This document shows positions 24,612-36,083 of a stretch of 64,000 nucleotides of DNA, in pieces. The notes beneath the pieces are model-generated. The model did no database searches and was not told the DNA's origin. It worked only from the letters and a program-made list of their open reading frames with translations. Where the stretch lies: the NCBI GenBank assembly GCA_963920635.1, contig OY987301.1, positions 23,168,501 to 23,232,500 of the forward strand. The letters are read 5' to 3'. The position numbers and the translations under genes were made by a program. Every line of letters begins with the position of its first letter. The first letter of the stretch is position 1. This stretch comes from Pseudeuparius sepicola. Its lineage: Eukaryota > Arthropoda > Insecta > Coleoptera > Anthribidae.

Positions 24612-25708
24612 TGTCTTTGTACCTACTTGACAAAATTTTAGAAACTTAAGAAAACAATTCCCGCATAGTTGCATAAATCCCTGCGATTATTTCTAAAAAT
24701 AATATTTACGTAATTAGGAAGTGTTTAGACTTTCTTTGAAATTGGCAGGAAAGCACTTATGAGGTCACAATTGTTTTAAAAAGGCAAAATTTTCTTGGCA
24801 ACGTTGGGCCTAGGAACGGAATTCGGGCTCTTCTCTCTTCGGGACTTCTAAGCACTATGTCGCCTTTATAAAAGCGTCTTGATGGTCCCTAGCCCCAAGT
24901 TCTCCGTTTATTAATAACTCATAATACTTTACTACTTTTACAACGTACAAACCTTTTTAGTTTTATCTCACGAATTTTGGTAGATGTGAACATCGGATTA
25001 TTAGATGAAAGACGTGAAAGACATCCAGCGTGTGCAGCAAAAACATACACCATATTGCAACATAGGAATCAATATACGGAACACATTCGTAATAAAAAAG
25101 TATGGATGTGACAAATTGCATTAGTTGAAGCTCAAAGGTTGCAATACTTTAAATAATAGATATTCATAGGCATGCTAGAGACATTTGAATAGAAAAGTAA
25201 AGTTTGCCTTTGTTCCACTTTGCAAACGGGCACCGGCAACATTGCAATGCCGTTTCTCCTGACAGGCACAGAGGTTGCCACGTTTGGCGTTCTAGACAAT
25301 AAAACGACGAAATTGTAGATTTCAGCTTGAAGAAAATTGTGCAACTTCGTCTTTAATTATCATAAATAAATAAGGGTTAAAATCCGTTGTTTCATTTATT
25401 ACGTGCTATGTTGGTGCATCTACTGTAAACTGAGTACCTACGATTTTAGAGCAATCAAAAATATTCTCAAGTATCCTATTATGTTGAGGTAAAATCTAAA
25501 CTGCAACATCAGTAAAACCTAAAGCGCTGAGTCTCTGTTGGGCCATCGTTGATCTCAAGTATAGATACGTTTTGATAAACTTCAACTTTGAAAAACTACG
25601 TTCCCCAGTTGCCGACTGGGTCACTCGGTTCGGCGGCGCCCTATGGCGCCCCGCGCCCTCGGGCGGTGCCCCGGTTTGCCCCCTTAGGGCCGGCCCTGCC
25701 TACAACAG

Positions 25709-25865
25709 ATTAGGTAATTATTGCCAAATTTTCAGCTGTAATATCGCATTATATTTTCGCCCACAATCCTTCCAGTGACCTGGACTTTTATCCCTACATT
25801 TTTTCTTTAACTCGAAAAATAAAGAAGTTAAGGGGAGGGGGTAACATGTTTCCTGGATCACCCTG
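25709..25865. mobile_element. Right half of a CAGGGTG-type MITE
   Basis: The sequence ends GTTTCCTGGATCACCCTG followed by TA, matching the right termini of the other elements in this group. No matching left end was found upstream, so it is probably truncated. Confidence 0.35.
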
Positions 25866-25869
25866 TACT

Positions 25870-27838
25870 ATGGAAATTATAGACCACAAAAATAAAACCT
25901 GCCAGAATCAAATTTTTGAATGTTTTGTAATAGGTGCAAAGAAAGTAGTTCACTAGAAATAATGTTTTGAGAGGGGGGCAGAATGAAACATGAAATTTTC
26001 GGTTATAGTTTTGAAAACGGCTTTACGTTATGACGTTTGCTTTTCGCCCAAATAGATTAGCCATGCTTTAACGTAATATCTAAGATATTTTATTTATCCC
26101 AACTCGCTATACAGGTTTTAAATAAAAGTGAATTAATTTAATATGGAAATGCCTTTTTTCAAAACGTTAAGTCTCATACCTTTCTCTATTCCGCGGCGCA
26201 ACATGATGGCGAACAATTCCGTCCGTTTTCGCGCTGTGTTTACACTGACGCCACCTGACATTTCTGGTAGTTTTTTTTCTGATCCAGGTCACAGAACACG
26301 GGAGCGTATATTTTCTGTGGTCCAGGTTAGTTAGTTTCGTTAGTAGTTCAGTTTTTAATCTAGAGATGTCGTAGAAAACTCTTGGCGAACCCCTTCTTAA
26401 TTATTATGACTTAGTGCAAACGATATAAATCACCTATAGACATACAACCCATAAGGTGGGCGCCCGCCATAACCTTTGAAATATGGCTGGCGTTCTGTTT
26501 TTCCTGGGCAAAGAAAACCACCCCTTAAGGGCGCCATTTTTCTCTCACTTCTGTTCAGGTGCAACATTAATCAAGCTGAACCTGCCCGCTGTTTTTATTG
26601 CTAAGCGGCGACGTGGGGCAGGCGAAAACAGGGCGCCCTTTCGAATAACGACATCAAAGGGATATCGGTTTCTATAAAAACGGAGCTGCCGCAGTGAATT
26701 TACCGCTTACATTGGGCGGTTAAGGTAAAACAAAGCACGATACATTAAGTAAAGGAAATTGCAGACAAAAATTGAAGAGTAGATACCTATATACCTACAA
26801 TCATTTAGATAGATTTTTCTAATGCATATTACAATGATAATGATGGTAAGCAGGAAGTATTTTTTGGCAACTGCGATATTTTTAAAGATATATAGGATGC
26901 TCGCAATCTAGAAGGTCTTGAAAATTTCTGACAACGCCATCATGGTTATGATCAGAAACCTAAACCTACCAACTTTCATTAAATTCGAGTTACCTATGCT
27001 AAAGTACGTTTTTAAAGAATTCATTTCTTTTGTTTTTTGAGTATAAATGTCAGGTTTATTATGTCTTGGCTGACTTGATTGTCATAAATCTGGTTTTAAT
27101 GATTGGCCTTCTTGGATCGAACATTACACACTGGCACGTAAGAGACCATGTTATGTAGTTTGATGGAGCTCTGGTAAATATCTCGGAATCTGTTGGAGAC
27201 AAATTGGTCGAGTTATACATATATCGTTGGATTCAGGAACTAAAGAAGGAATCCTACAAATAGTTAAATGAAATTTAAATAAGTTGTAAAATACAAAAAA
27301 AAATACTTTCGTTTCCGCTAATACCGGATGTTATTAAAAAAAAAACTGAATATTTAGGAATCCAACTTAAAGGTTTTCTAATGGTTCGTAGGTAAAAAAT
27401 TAGATTTTTCATTTTGTAACAAAAAGATTTTAGGGGCTAACTTTTTTATCGACCCCCGTATATAAAATACGAATACACCAATGAATTCCTCTTAATTTTT
27501 ACTGTAAATTTACTACTCCTACTGTAGTACCTACTGGATGAATAATTATCAATTTATCTTTTTAGTAGATACCTGATATAGTGACTTGTTGAGTGTTCCG
27601 CACCGCATCATCTTTTTGCTTATTTTCTGGAAATCGGACCTTTTTAACAGCAATTAACCACTTTTTAGGTCGTTTTGCAGATGATTCGTTCAGGTTAGGT
27701 TTGTTCTTAAAACGGGGAATCCAGAAGCTTCCTACAGTTCCACAACACGTCAAAAACTTTGCATTTTGTTAATATTTCATTTGGCACTTTCTTGTGAAAA
27801 ACCATATTACATATTATTCTTATTATCAAAACTTTTCA
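25870..27838. other. No recognisable gene; GC-rich patches
   Basis: Two GC-richer blocks (26,180-26,330 and 26,460-26,700) interrupt AT-rich DNA. The first includes CGCGGCGCAACATGATGGCG, the second an open frame of 64 codons without motif. 27,240-27,470 is A/T-homopolymer rich. Nothing was assigned. Confidence 0.35.
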
Positions 27839-28045
27839 TTAATATTTCCTGTATACTCCAAACGAAAATCTAAGATTAATAATAATTCTAAGCTCGTTCC
27901 CTGTGTTGTTATACAGGTCCGTAATAATTTCATTACGGCGCATTAAATGAATTTCTGTAGGCAGGAGTCCCACCGTTGAGGACACAGCCGAGTTAATCAG
28001 CAGAGTTAGGAGCACAACATAATTGATTGGGATCGTCCGCGGCAT
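27839..28045 (-). CDS. Small ORF with predicted signal peptide (candidate first exon)
   Basis: A 68-codon frame starts MPRTIPINYVVLLTLLINSA. The basic/polar start, the hydrophobic run of about 12 residues and the small residues at AVSS look like a signal peptide cleaved near residue 24. The remaining 44 residues are polar, contain one N-x-T (NNT) and no cysteine, and do not match a family I recognise. A GA|GTATAC donor-like site lies near the end, so it could be a first exon of a minus-strand secreted protein. No TATA or initiator is evident upstream. It could equally be chance; the hydrophobic start is the only support. Confidence 0.2.
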   Translation of the reverse strand: MPRTIPINYVVLLTLLINSAVSSTVGLLPTEIHLMRRNEIITDLYNNTGNELRIIINLRFSFGVYRKY

Positions 28046-29639
28046 AGGGTTACCGCTGGAGAGTTGGATAGACGCATGTTGTGGGTTACAAGATCTGACC
28101 CTGTGGAATTCGGAGTGGTTACATATGTCTGTGGAGAATCAGTTTGGATTGAGTAAACTCTAAACAATCCAGATCTCACAGGTTTTGTCTACCGAATTGT
28201 ATCCACAGGGCACTCAGAGAGGCAACAAGCGAGGTACAACAAACCATTTAGCTATTTCTGTAGATTGTAACATAATTTCGCTGTTCTGTAAAATAATTAT
28301 TTTGTTAGGTAGTCATATTTTGTATTCAGTTATTTTTTTTATCGTTTTTCATTACCCTTTGCAATAATTCCTCTTGGCTCACTTGGCTGATTTGATTACA
28401 AGCCATCTGTCGTAAATCATTTACCTAAGGTATGTCGCCTTTAGGTCACAATCACAATATCTACACACATAATAGTATGTCAGCTATGCGAACGAAAATT
28501 AAACTCTTCTGCGCATCTACGTCACCTTGACAAAAACTTATTACTCAAACAATAGCAAAATAATTGAAAAATGATTAAGATTACAAGGAGGTTTTGTAGA
28601 ATGGATTTCCTCTATTAAGTAAGTTAGGTGTATACCCCGATTACTGTAAGAAGTCCCGATTTTGTCAGATGACATTCTCCACAAAATCCCTAGGAATTTT
28701 CTGTTAACCATGGGTATAACATTGGTATATTGTGTCTCAACCAGTTAATGACGTCACTCATTGAATTATGATGTGAAAAGTTACCCAAGTGATAAGAAAA
28801 AAATAACATAATAAAATAAAATAAAAACCCTATTGCAATCACAATTATACCGCTACAAATAAAAATAACTGTAACTTATGCAACTAATTTTAATAATAAT
28901 TTCAAACGTCATGGAAACACTTTCATTTTGGTATTTTGGTATAATCAGCTACTTGCGGCTGCGTCTATGGTGCGTACTCAGGCAAATTTTATTTCGGTGT
29001 TGTGAAAGTGACAGTGAAGGTTTTCCGGATCGTTCAAAAGGGTTCAAACTTTGGGCAGTGAAAATATTCGCGGGTTTTGTACGTTTCGTGAGTTTTACCG
29101 TTATCTGTGTTGTTCTTGTTCGTGTTATTAGTAGTTATCCATTGTGCAAATGGGCTCGTTACTGACCTGGACTTATGACCCGGTTGCATTTTTTGCTGCA
29201 TTTATGCCAACTTAGGATGGCGAAATTACCAATTGACAGTCCCAGTAAAGACTTGGCGTATATATTATCAGATATTTGTAATGTCATGAATGACATTTGT
29301 TTCATTTTTCCTCGGCCTGTTATACTTTAGTAAAAATTGTGAAGCATCATGTTTCTAAAATTGACTCTACTGCAAAAACTTTGTCGCTGAATATTTTTTA
29401 ATTTAAATTGATACGTATCCATTTTCAAGGATGCTGAATAAGATTTCCAAAGAAATCTTGATGTTCGCGTGTAGATAGGTTTAGTGACCCGATTCAAAAG
29501 AGACATCTGAGAAATGATCCCCCATTTTTAACGTTGGTCAGATAGTCATCTACCTACTTATAAAGCTCTGATCTCCGTCGTATATAATGTAAGTGGTAAA
29601 GGGGGCGCTGCCTGCCAAGATTAATAATTCGAAGTTTCC
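28046..29639. other. No recognisable gene
   Basis: The 95-codon open frame at 28,878-29,165 (+) has hydrophobic segments at both ends and no family signature. Otherwise this is AT-rich background. Confidence 0.35.
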
Positions 29640-29647
29640 GTCGACGT

Positions 29648-29899
29648 CAGTGGCGGATCTACTGGGGGGCTACAGGGGCTATAGCCCTCCCCCATGGCCT
29701 AATACCGTAAGATAGGCACTTAAAAAATATGTCTGGTAATACTGCTTATACGGCTCTTGAGTAAGTGAGTGGGCTTCCGCGGAAATAAACTCAATAAGCA
29801 ATAAGCATGAATAAAATGAATAAAAAACGTGTTTTCTATTTTATTACAAAAGTTCGGAAATAGAACCCCTCCCTTGACTCCAGCCTAGATTCGCCACTG
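29648..29899. mobile_element. 252-bp hAT MITE, perfect 8-bp target duplication
   Basis: The ends CAGTGGCGGATCTACTGG and CCAGCCTAGATTCGCCACTG are inverted near-copies. GTCGACGT stands at 29,640-29,647 and again at 29,900-29,907. It carries C/G-rich subterminal tracts (GGGGGGC, CCCCTCCC) like the element at 10.06 kb. It is non-coding. Confidence 0.92.
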
Positions 29900-30217
29900 G
29901 TCGACGTCAGATACACAGGGCCGTATTAATTGCATTGCGTCGTCTTAATTAATTTCATTAGGCAATAGCCCCACCGCCTTAGGCCGAAAGGAGCTAATCA
30001 GTATTCTCAATGCAATCGATTCGGCATAGTGGAATCCGGGTAATGTTCTTCCGGTGGTACGTGCGCGTGTTGCTGAGATTAGCATATACCGAAAGAAGAT
30101 ATTATCTACCCTTAATAAAAAACGTGTCCCTTCTACTTGCGGTCCTAAATCTAAAATCTAATATCTAAAGTCCAATTAAATAGTCAGTACAATACTGGTC
30201 ACAGCATGATTATCTCG

Positions 30218-31064
30218 TTTTAAAAAATATGTGAACTATTGAATATTTACCAAACTAATTGAGATATTGAATTAATATCATGAGTTAGCATATTAGTACC
30301 TGTTATCGGACGTTCCGGTTAGAAATTGCCTTTTCTGCCTGTTAAGCGAGAAGTGGGTAATTAGTAAAATAATGGTTATTAGAAAAAAATCACCTTGTAT
30401 ATTAACAAAATGTATTGAAGTTTGTATTTAGAATTTAATTCTAAGCAGCAATTTTTTTTTGTATAATTTCAATGTATTTCTAAAAAATTCGCTAAAATAA
30501 AACTGTCTCCATAAGTAATATTCAAGGTAGAAAAAAATGTGTTTCCTACTTTAAATAAACTTACCTAATTAAGGTTATACTTTTGAAGATACGGGGTCTA
30601 AACTAAAGCATCTATAGGGATATTACGCTTTGCATCCTGAAAAGTAAAAGCTTGAATGTTTAAGTTTATTGGAAAAAGTTACTTTACACATTTTTGTCTA
30701 CTTTGAGACTTATTTATAGAGACATTTTTTTAGTTAATTTTTCAGAAAAGCCTTGAAATAATAAAAAAAATCAAATTTGCCATAAAACCATGACACATAC
30801 ATATGAAAAAACGTAAAGAGGAAACTGTTGCTTACAATTAAATCTACATACAAATTGCAATTCATTTTATTACTATACAAGGTGGTATATTTTTTTAATA
30901 ACAATTGTATTAATTACCCACTTCTCCGCCACTGGTTGTTCAAGGTGTTTGACATTATCAGGTTTTATACTAACTCATGCTGTTATAACGTGTACCACAT
31001 ATGTATATCTTAAATATCTCAACTAGTTTGGTAAATATTCAATAAAGTCCACATATATTTTTTA
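30218..31064. mobile_element. 847-bp palindromic TIR element
   Basis: TTTAAAAAATATGTGAACTA then TTGAATATTTACCAAACTA on the left faces TAGTTTGGTAAATATTCAAT and GTCCACATATATTTTTTAAA on the right. The pairing continues inward for about 190 bp per arm (GAGATATTGAATTAATATCA, CATGAGTT, GAGAAGTGGGTAATTA, ACCTTGTATA). A TTAA at each terminus is a possible target. No transposase was seen. Confidence 0.75.
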
Positions 31065-31096
31065 AATTTAAATCCCTGTAACTTTAGGAAAAAATC

Positions 31097-31253
31097 TTTT
31101 TCTACAAGCGTGCAGTACACTTTTCCGCACGCATTTTAGTTTAGAAAGTGTCACTTTTCCGCACTAGTGCGGAAAAATACTTTTCCACACTACTTTTCCG
31201 CACTAGTGCGGAAAAGTGACACTTTCTAAACTAAAATGCATGCGGAAAAGTAA
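31097..31253. repeat. ACTTTTCCGCAC palindrome, second copy
   Basis: ACTTTTCCGCACGCATTTTA, GTTTAGAAAGTGTCACTTTT, CCGCACTAGTGCGG are followed by their reverse complements through 31,253, giving a nearly perfect palindrome of about 65-bp arms around CACTACTTTTCCGCACTAGT. It shares modules with 14,743-14,990. Confidence 0.85.
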
Positions 31254-31259
31254 ATCTAT

Positions 31260-31448
31260 CATGCCGCCTTTAACACCATATGATCTTGTTGCAATCTCGA
31301 GCAATCTAGATCCACGATCAACTGCATTCCTGTACTGCGAGCGAGCACTGATTTTCTCAGTTAGGACGTCGCTGTCGGAGCTTTTGATAATGCAGTTAAT
31401 ACGGTCCTGTCTAACTGGTATTGGCCGGAGTTTGGTGTCGTTAATAAT
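31260..31448 (-). CDS. Unrecognised minus-strand reading frame (possible exon)
   Basis: The minus strand is open for over 60 codons, from INDTKLRPIPVRQDRI through ISARSQYRNAVDRGSRLLEI to YGVKGG, and stays open into the adjacent palindrome. The composition (Arg, Ser, Asp, Leu mixed, few Phe/Lys runs) is more protein-like than the AT-rich chance frames elsewhere. I do not recognise the family. A splice acceptor with a pyrimidine tract is not obvious. The flank at 31,497-31,600 is repeated at 42,095-42,185, so the segment may belong to a repeat rather than a host gene. Confidence 0.25.
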
Positions 31449-31469
31449 TTTTTTTTAATATTTTAATTA

Positions 31470-31600
31470 TTGTTAATAGTCGAAATTCGGGAATTATTGA
31501 TTTTTCCCAGAGGATCGCGCTATCCAGAAACGCCGCGGCCGCACAGTCAACTGTTTCATAATAATTCGATTTAACTGGGATTTAGCAAATGTGCAGTAAA
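31470..31600. repeat. Dispersed repeat, copy 1 of 2
   Basis: GTTAATAGTCGAAATTCGGG, GATTTTTCCCAGA, AACGCCGCGGCCGC and TTCGATTTAACTG occur in the same order and orientation at 42,072-42,185, next to the right end of the 40.1 kb transposon. Confidence 0.75.
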
Positions 31601-31869
31601 CGTGCCGCTTCCACTTTAAAAAGTTTATAGTTGTGTATTGGCGTAACAATTTACACATATTATAGTTCTGAACCAGTTTTAAATAATCAGAAAACAGAAA
31701 AGTAATTCCAAAACTATTTTCGATATAGATCGCCTAGAACCAGTTCAGAACTGTTACTGGAATAAACCCCATATTTTGTTTGGGTTTGGAGCTGCTTCAG
31801 AAAACTTAATACCAGATGGTATAATCTTTTTAGAATAACCCTGTATATAGAATTTATTCCACAAAAAAG

Positions 31870-33640
31870 TTTTTCTCCTTAAATGTTTAAAGATATCAAT
31901 AATTTACTAATAATTTCCATGGAAAGCCAAGTTGTGTACACAGCTGCTGCCTGATGGACCGCTGCTCGATTTCCCAACAGATTATCATCGCCCGCGTTTT
32001 CGTATTTACTTCGCAGATTAAACGAAGGGAAAATCTTTGTGGTTTATTAGTACTCGGGAGACAAACGTTTGCGTTAGTGTCATCTGGGCTTTTACAATTA
32101 TTTTAATTATGGCACTGAAGGAAAAACTAAAAGAAAAAGGAAAAGGCGTTATGGCTGATATTTTTTATTAGTATTGTTTGGGTATTTACAGCTTCGTATT
32201 GCCAGGAGTTCGAAAACTGAAATTTCGCGTCATGAAATAGTCGTCGCAACGCGTAGATTGAAGACCGATCATTTGGAAAACGTGATATTTGTTGAACCAT
32301 GTTCCTACCTTATATTTTATGAGATTAACAGGATTATGTGTTTAAAACCGGCCAAGTCCAGGTCCGATGTGTCGGGTACAGGGCGCAGTTGTCAAATATA
32401 AATTCGATGTGCTGGCAATCATTTTAAATCCTGCCTTTTTCCGCTGTAAACTTTTTCGGACTCTCGCAAATTTGTGTCGGACGTTCCGATTAGAAAACAC
32501 AAAGACTTTATTTTAATACATTCACAAAAAATCCGAAAATGACCGACGAAAACACTGCATAATTTTTTGTTGATATCGCTAAATCATAGCATCCAAAGAT
32601 TGTGGTCCATTTTAGATCTAATCTAAAAGGCACTTCAAACTATGTTTCAGTACATATCCTGACATCATCTATCTAAACTTAAATAGTAAGTATTCTCCCA
32701 GTTGAGAAGTCGAAGAGGCTTAGTTTTAGCCTCCTAGCCCGCAACTATGGCTGGAGTTAAGCCCCCCAAAACTCAAAGCATCCTCCTAATCTTGCGATAC
32801 TCTCCAGTGAGACTGGAGCTAGTCTCCCCCCACCTATCCTTAATCTCACCGTTTCATTTAAATGCCATGTGCACACCCACACCCGTTCACGTAAATATTT
32901 CCTTTAATGGCCTGGGTCCTGGTTATCAAGATATTGCTTGTCCGATCTGATATTTCTTAATAGGAAACAAAAACAGACTCGCACTGCATTATAAATAAAA
33001 TTCGTCGTCGACAATGTATTTTTTCTAATATTTTAAGACGAAGTTTAAAACGTGGGGAAAATCAACCTTAGCATCTGAGTTACTCAACGCCCATGAGCTC
33101 TGTTGCCGGCTGTGCGCATTTGCGCCTTACGCACCCAGCCCACTTGCAACTGCCAACCAAGCGGCCGTGGCGGGATCAAGTTTGCTGGTGCCCACCATAC
33201 CTCTATTTAATTGGACCTTGGTATACGACAGTTCATTTCTCATGATTTTTAAACTACACAAGAAAATTGCTGCCGGCAACACTGCAATCTTGTGGAAATA
33301 TCTTACCGTGCATTCGCAGCTTTATACGTTATTGAGCTTACCTATTGTTACAAATAATATTTTATACGCGCTAGAAGGGGGGGGGGGGAGTTCTGATGGC
33401 ACCGTCTGATAGATTGCTCTGGTGTTATTCACGGACAAAATAAAGTTATATGTATTGTAGTCCTGTAGTCTGTGTAGTCAAGTTGATGGTGACATTTAGA
33501 ACAGTTCCTCTAAACAGTGAGAGGTAGTTGTTTTTCAACTGAGGTAAAAATTTTACACCATGTAATACCTAATACCTGTACCAAATTGAATTGGATTTAA
33601 ATTTCTCGTACTGTGTATTTTCCAGTATTCCTACGCCCTC
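31870..33640. other. No recognisable gene
   Basis: AT-rich and GC-richer blocks alternate (32,700-32,950 and 33,070-33,180 are GC-rich). The open frames of 60-80 codons lack motifs. An 11-G run starts near 33,377. Confidence 0.35.
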
Positions 33641-33651
33641 GACAAATCCGT

Positions 33652-33787
33652 GTTCGGACGATTCTTCCCATTTCCTGTTTCGGTGCCCATATCCTTTGTC
33701 TGATTCTGTGACGATTGCATCAGTTTTCGTTTTCCGCTTAGTACCTATTCAGAGGCTTCAGAGGCGAATTTTTCGTAATTTGTGATG
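33652..33787 (+). repeat. Dispersed repeat family A, copy 1
   Basis: GTTCGGACGATTCTTCCCAT, TTCCTGTTTCGG, ATCCTTTGTCTG, GCATCAGTTTTCG and TCAGAGGC(T/G) appear in the order seen in the copies at 35.76, 44.34 and (inverted) 45.79 kb. This copy is the most diverged at its 3' end. Confidence 0.7.
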
Positions 33788-34228
33788 TGACCCTTTCGGT
33801 CTTAGTCGAAATTGTTATCCGTTATCCCCACGTTCGTTTATTGAGTAAAGGAATAATGGTTTGTTTGAATTCTTCTTAAATTAGTTAGGTTTGGTCCGAA
33901 AACTCAAATTTTCGTTCTTGTATCATAATAGTATATTGTGCACGAAATTATAGCCATCTCTTAAGAGTATGAAATGAAAAAATGAAACTCACCTTGGGCT
34001 CGTGCTACATAAGGTTGCATATTATGCTACTATGCAACCTTCCATACTCTAAGTGCTACATTATCAAGCCAGTAGAAAATGGCCGTTTTGTGCTAGTTTC
34101 ACACTATAATATTTCTACGACCATCAGATTTTTAAACTGTGGAAACGCGTCCAAAATGAAAAATATAAGCTTCTTTGAACAATTTGACAACTGTCACTTT
34201 GATATTCATAGTCACATATTGTTTTTAG

Positions 34229-35267
34229 CAGCGACTCATTAAAATAAGGGGACCCAGCATGTCACAGTCTATCACATAGAAAAAGTGAAGCCTTGAGGGG
34301 AAGTTTGTTTTCTGTTGACTCCAAGGAGACCGACAAGGGGGCTGATACAAGGTTATGTTATATGTCAGTGTCCAACTGCCATCAGGTTTTATGTGACTTG
34401 CCAGTGCCATAGATTCTAAAGGAGGCAAAAGATTTCCCATCATAATTCACAATTTTTAAGTTTTCTAACTTCCAGATACTCAGATGTGTTAATTTAAAGG
34501 TAATGCGGCCGCCTGTAGTAGTAGTCCCAATAATTGCAACCATATTTTTCCTGTATCACCTTTAGTAATCCTACAATTCCCATTACGTGTGCATTACGTA
34601 TAAGTAGGTAGTTCAAAACAAAAATGGTATTTCGTAAATTTTAAATTATTAAGCAGGTAGCTTCAGTCAGGTCTTTTTTAAAGAGGTTTTATCTACGACT
34701 ACAAGTTTATTTCAAGTTTGTGAGGTACCTACCTTGGGAGAGAAATAAAATCACAAAAATTTTATAATGAACACCGAGAAAAACTACATCATTAGAACTA
34801 CTAGTCCATCCCGAAATCTGTGAAAGTTCTTTGGGTAGATACATTCAAGAAGGGAAGAAAGTTCAAGTATACATATTACAAATACCTAATAATGGAATGA
34901 GGAACCTGGTAACAAGGTGCAATAGCGACAAATTCTTAAATAAGCAAAATCGGCACTACTGACTTACCATACTTATTACTTAAATTCATGGAAATAATTG
35001 CTGGAAATCGATTTCAACTATAAAATAAATTTCTTTCATTTGACAGTTGCCACATTCTGTAGTTGTTTACACAAAATTGTCAAGTCTAATTTTTAGAAAT
35101 CATGGAAACCATTATTAATTTTTACTAACAATCAAAGTACCTGTTATATTCTTAGATTCTACAATAAAATGGCATACTTGGCATCACTGAGACCATTAGA
35201 ATGACGAAAGAATAGGCCTCACTTTGGAAAGTATAATGCTGGGTCCCCTTACTTTAAAGAGTCCCTG
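34229..35267. mobile_element. 1,039-bp hAT element, perfect 8-bp target duplication
   Basis: The ends CAGCGACTCATTAAAATAAG and TACTTTAAAGAGTCCCTG are inverted repeats continuing through GGGGACCCAGCAT. GTTTTTAG stands at 34,221-34,228 and at 35,268-35,275. No transposase domain survives; the minus-strand frame at 34,225-34,443 has no motif. Related copies lie at 20,085-20,364 (internally deleted) and 43,196-44,137. Confidence 0.9.
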
Positions 35268-35758
35268 GTTTTTAGGATGGGATAAAATAATTCTAGTGTC
35301 ATCCAATGACAGACGTTGTTGGCCGTAGGAAATGTACCCATGCATACCCTACGGGTCTTGTAGAAAATGAGTGGGTAGATAATGCACCGCATTTACCTCT
35401 GCCAAATATATAATAATCATATTTACCTACCTGTATGTCTTAGAAAATAGTATATTGTGCAGAAAGTTAAGCAAAATGAAGGCCCACTCGGGTCGAGTGC
35501 CTTCAAGTGCACGAACATGCAATATGCATTGCTTAACGAGTTGCACACTATACTTTGTGCACAAACTATTTCAATATATATTTATTGTAAAATTTTCATG
35601 AAGAAATTTTTTGATTTAGTTTTTAGTAATGTATTTTAACGGAACTGAAAAAAATTTTATGAAAAAAAAAGAATGAAAAAATATCCCTTGTAAAGACCCC
35701 CCGATATTGTTGATAAGTTCTGGGAGTTGCTTCGTTCAATTGCGAAACTCGTACACAA

Positions 35759-35930
35759 GTTCGGACATTTCCTATCAGTTATCATTTCCTGTTTCGGTTG
35801 CAATATCTGCCGCTCGGGACGCATCAATTTTGATTAGAGGTTCCAAGAATTTAACTTCGTTTGCAGCTTTGCTCGGACGTTGCTGCAGCAGAACCGATTC
35901 CAGTTCATTCAGTTCATAGACGTATTATTC
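35759..35930 (+). repeat. Dispersed repeat family A, copy 2
   Basis: GTTCGGACATTTCCTATCAG, TTATCATTTCCTGTTTCGG, GCTCGGGACGCATCAATTTT, GATTAGAGG and TTTAACTTCGTTTGCAGCTT follow the family order. A coding origin is not visible: all frames are interrupted across the copies. Confidence 0.75.
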
Positions 35931-36083
35931 CTTGTTTTGTTTCGGTCTGTTGAGCTACAATTTGATGTAGAGAAAAGGGAAGTACATGCATTTCACTTGC
36001 ACTCAATACCCACCACTGATATATTTGCGAGGTGCGTTTGTACCTAGGTACTGAGACAAAAGTCAACCTAGTCAGAATGTATA

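Larger units (their letters stand above)
24105..25699. mobile_element. Probable hAT element, 8-bp duplication CCTACAAC
   Basis: The right end reads CCCTTAGGGCCGGCCCTG and is followed by CCTACAAC (25,700-25,707). The same 8-mer stands at 24,097-24,104, directly before a C-rich start (CGCCTTTGCGCCCCTGGG). The CAGGGCCGGC-type terminus and GC-rich subterminal zone (25,620-25,699) are hAT-like. The left terminus lacks a clean CAGGG start, so it must be mutated or the match is chance. The interior has two hairpins (24,424-24,464 and 24,482-24,611) and no transposase. Confidence 0.5.

Noticed and set aside
28878..29165. 95-codon plus-strand frame with hydrophobic segments
   Set aside because: Hydrophobicity follows from T-rich codons; no signal or family motif.
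29937..29960. CAGGGCCGTATTAAT resembling a hAT terminus
   Set aside because: No inverted partner or duplication in the next several kb.
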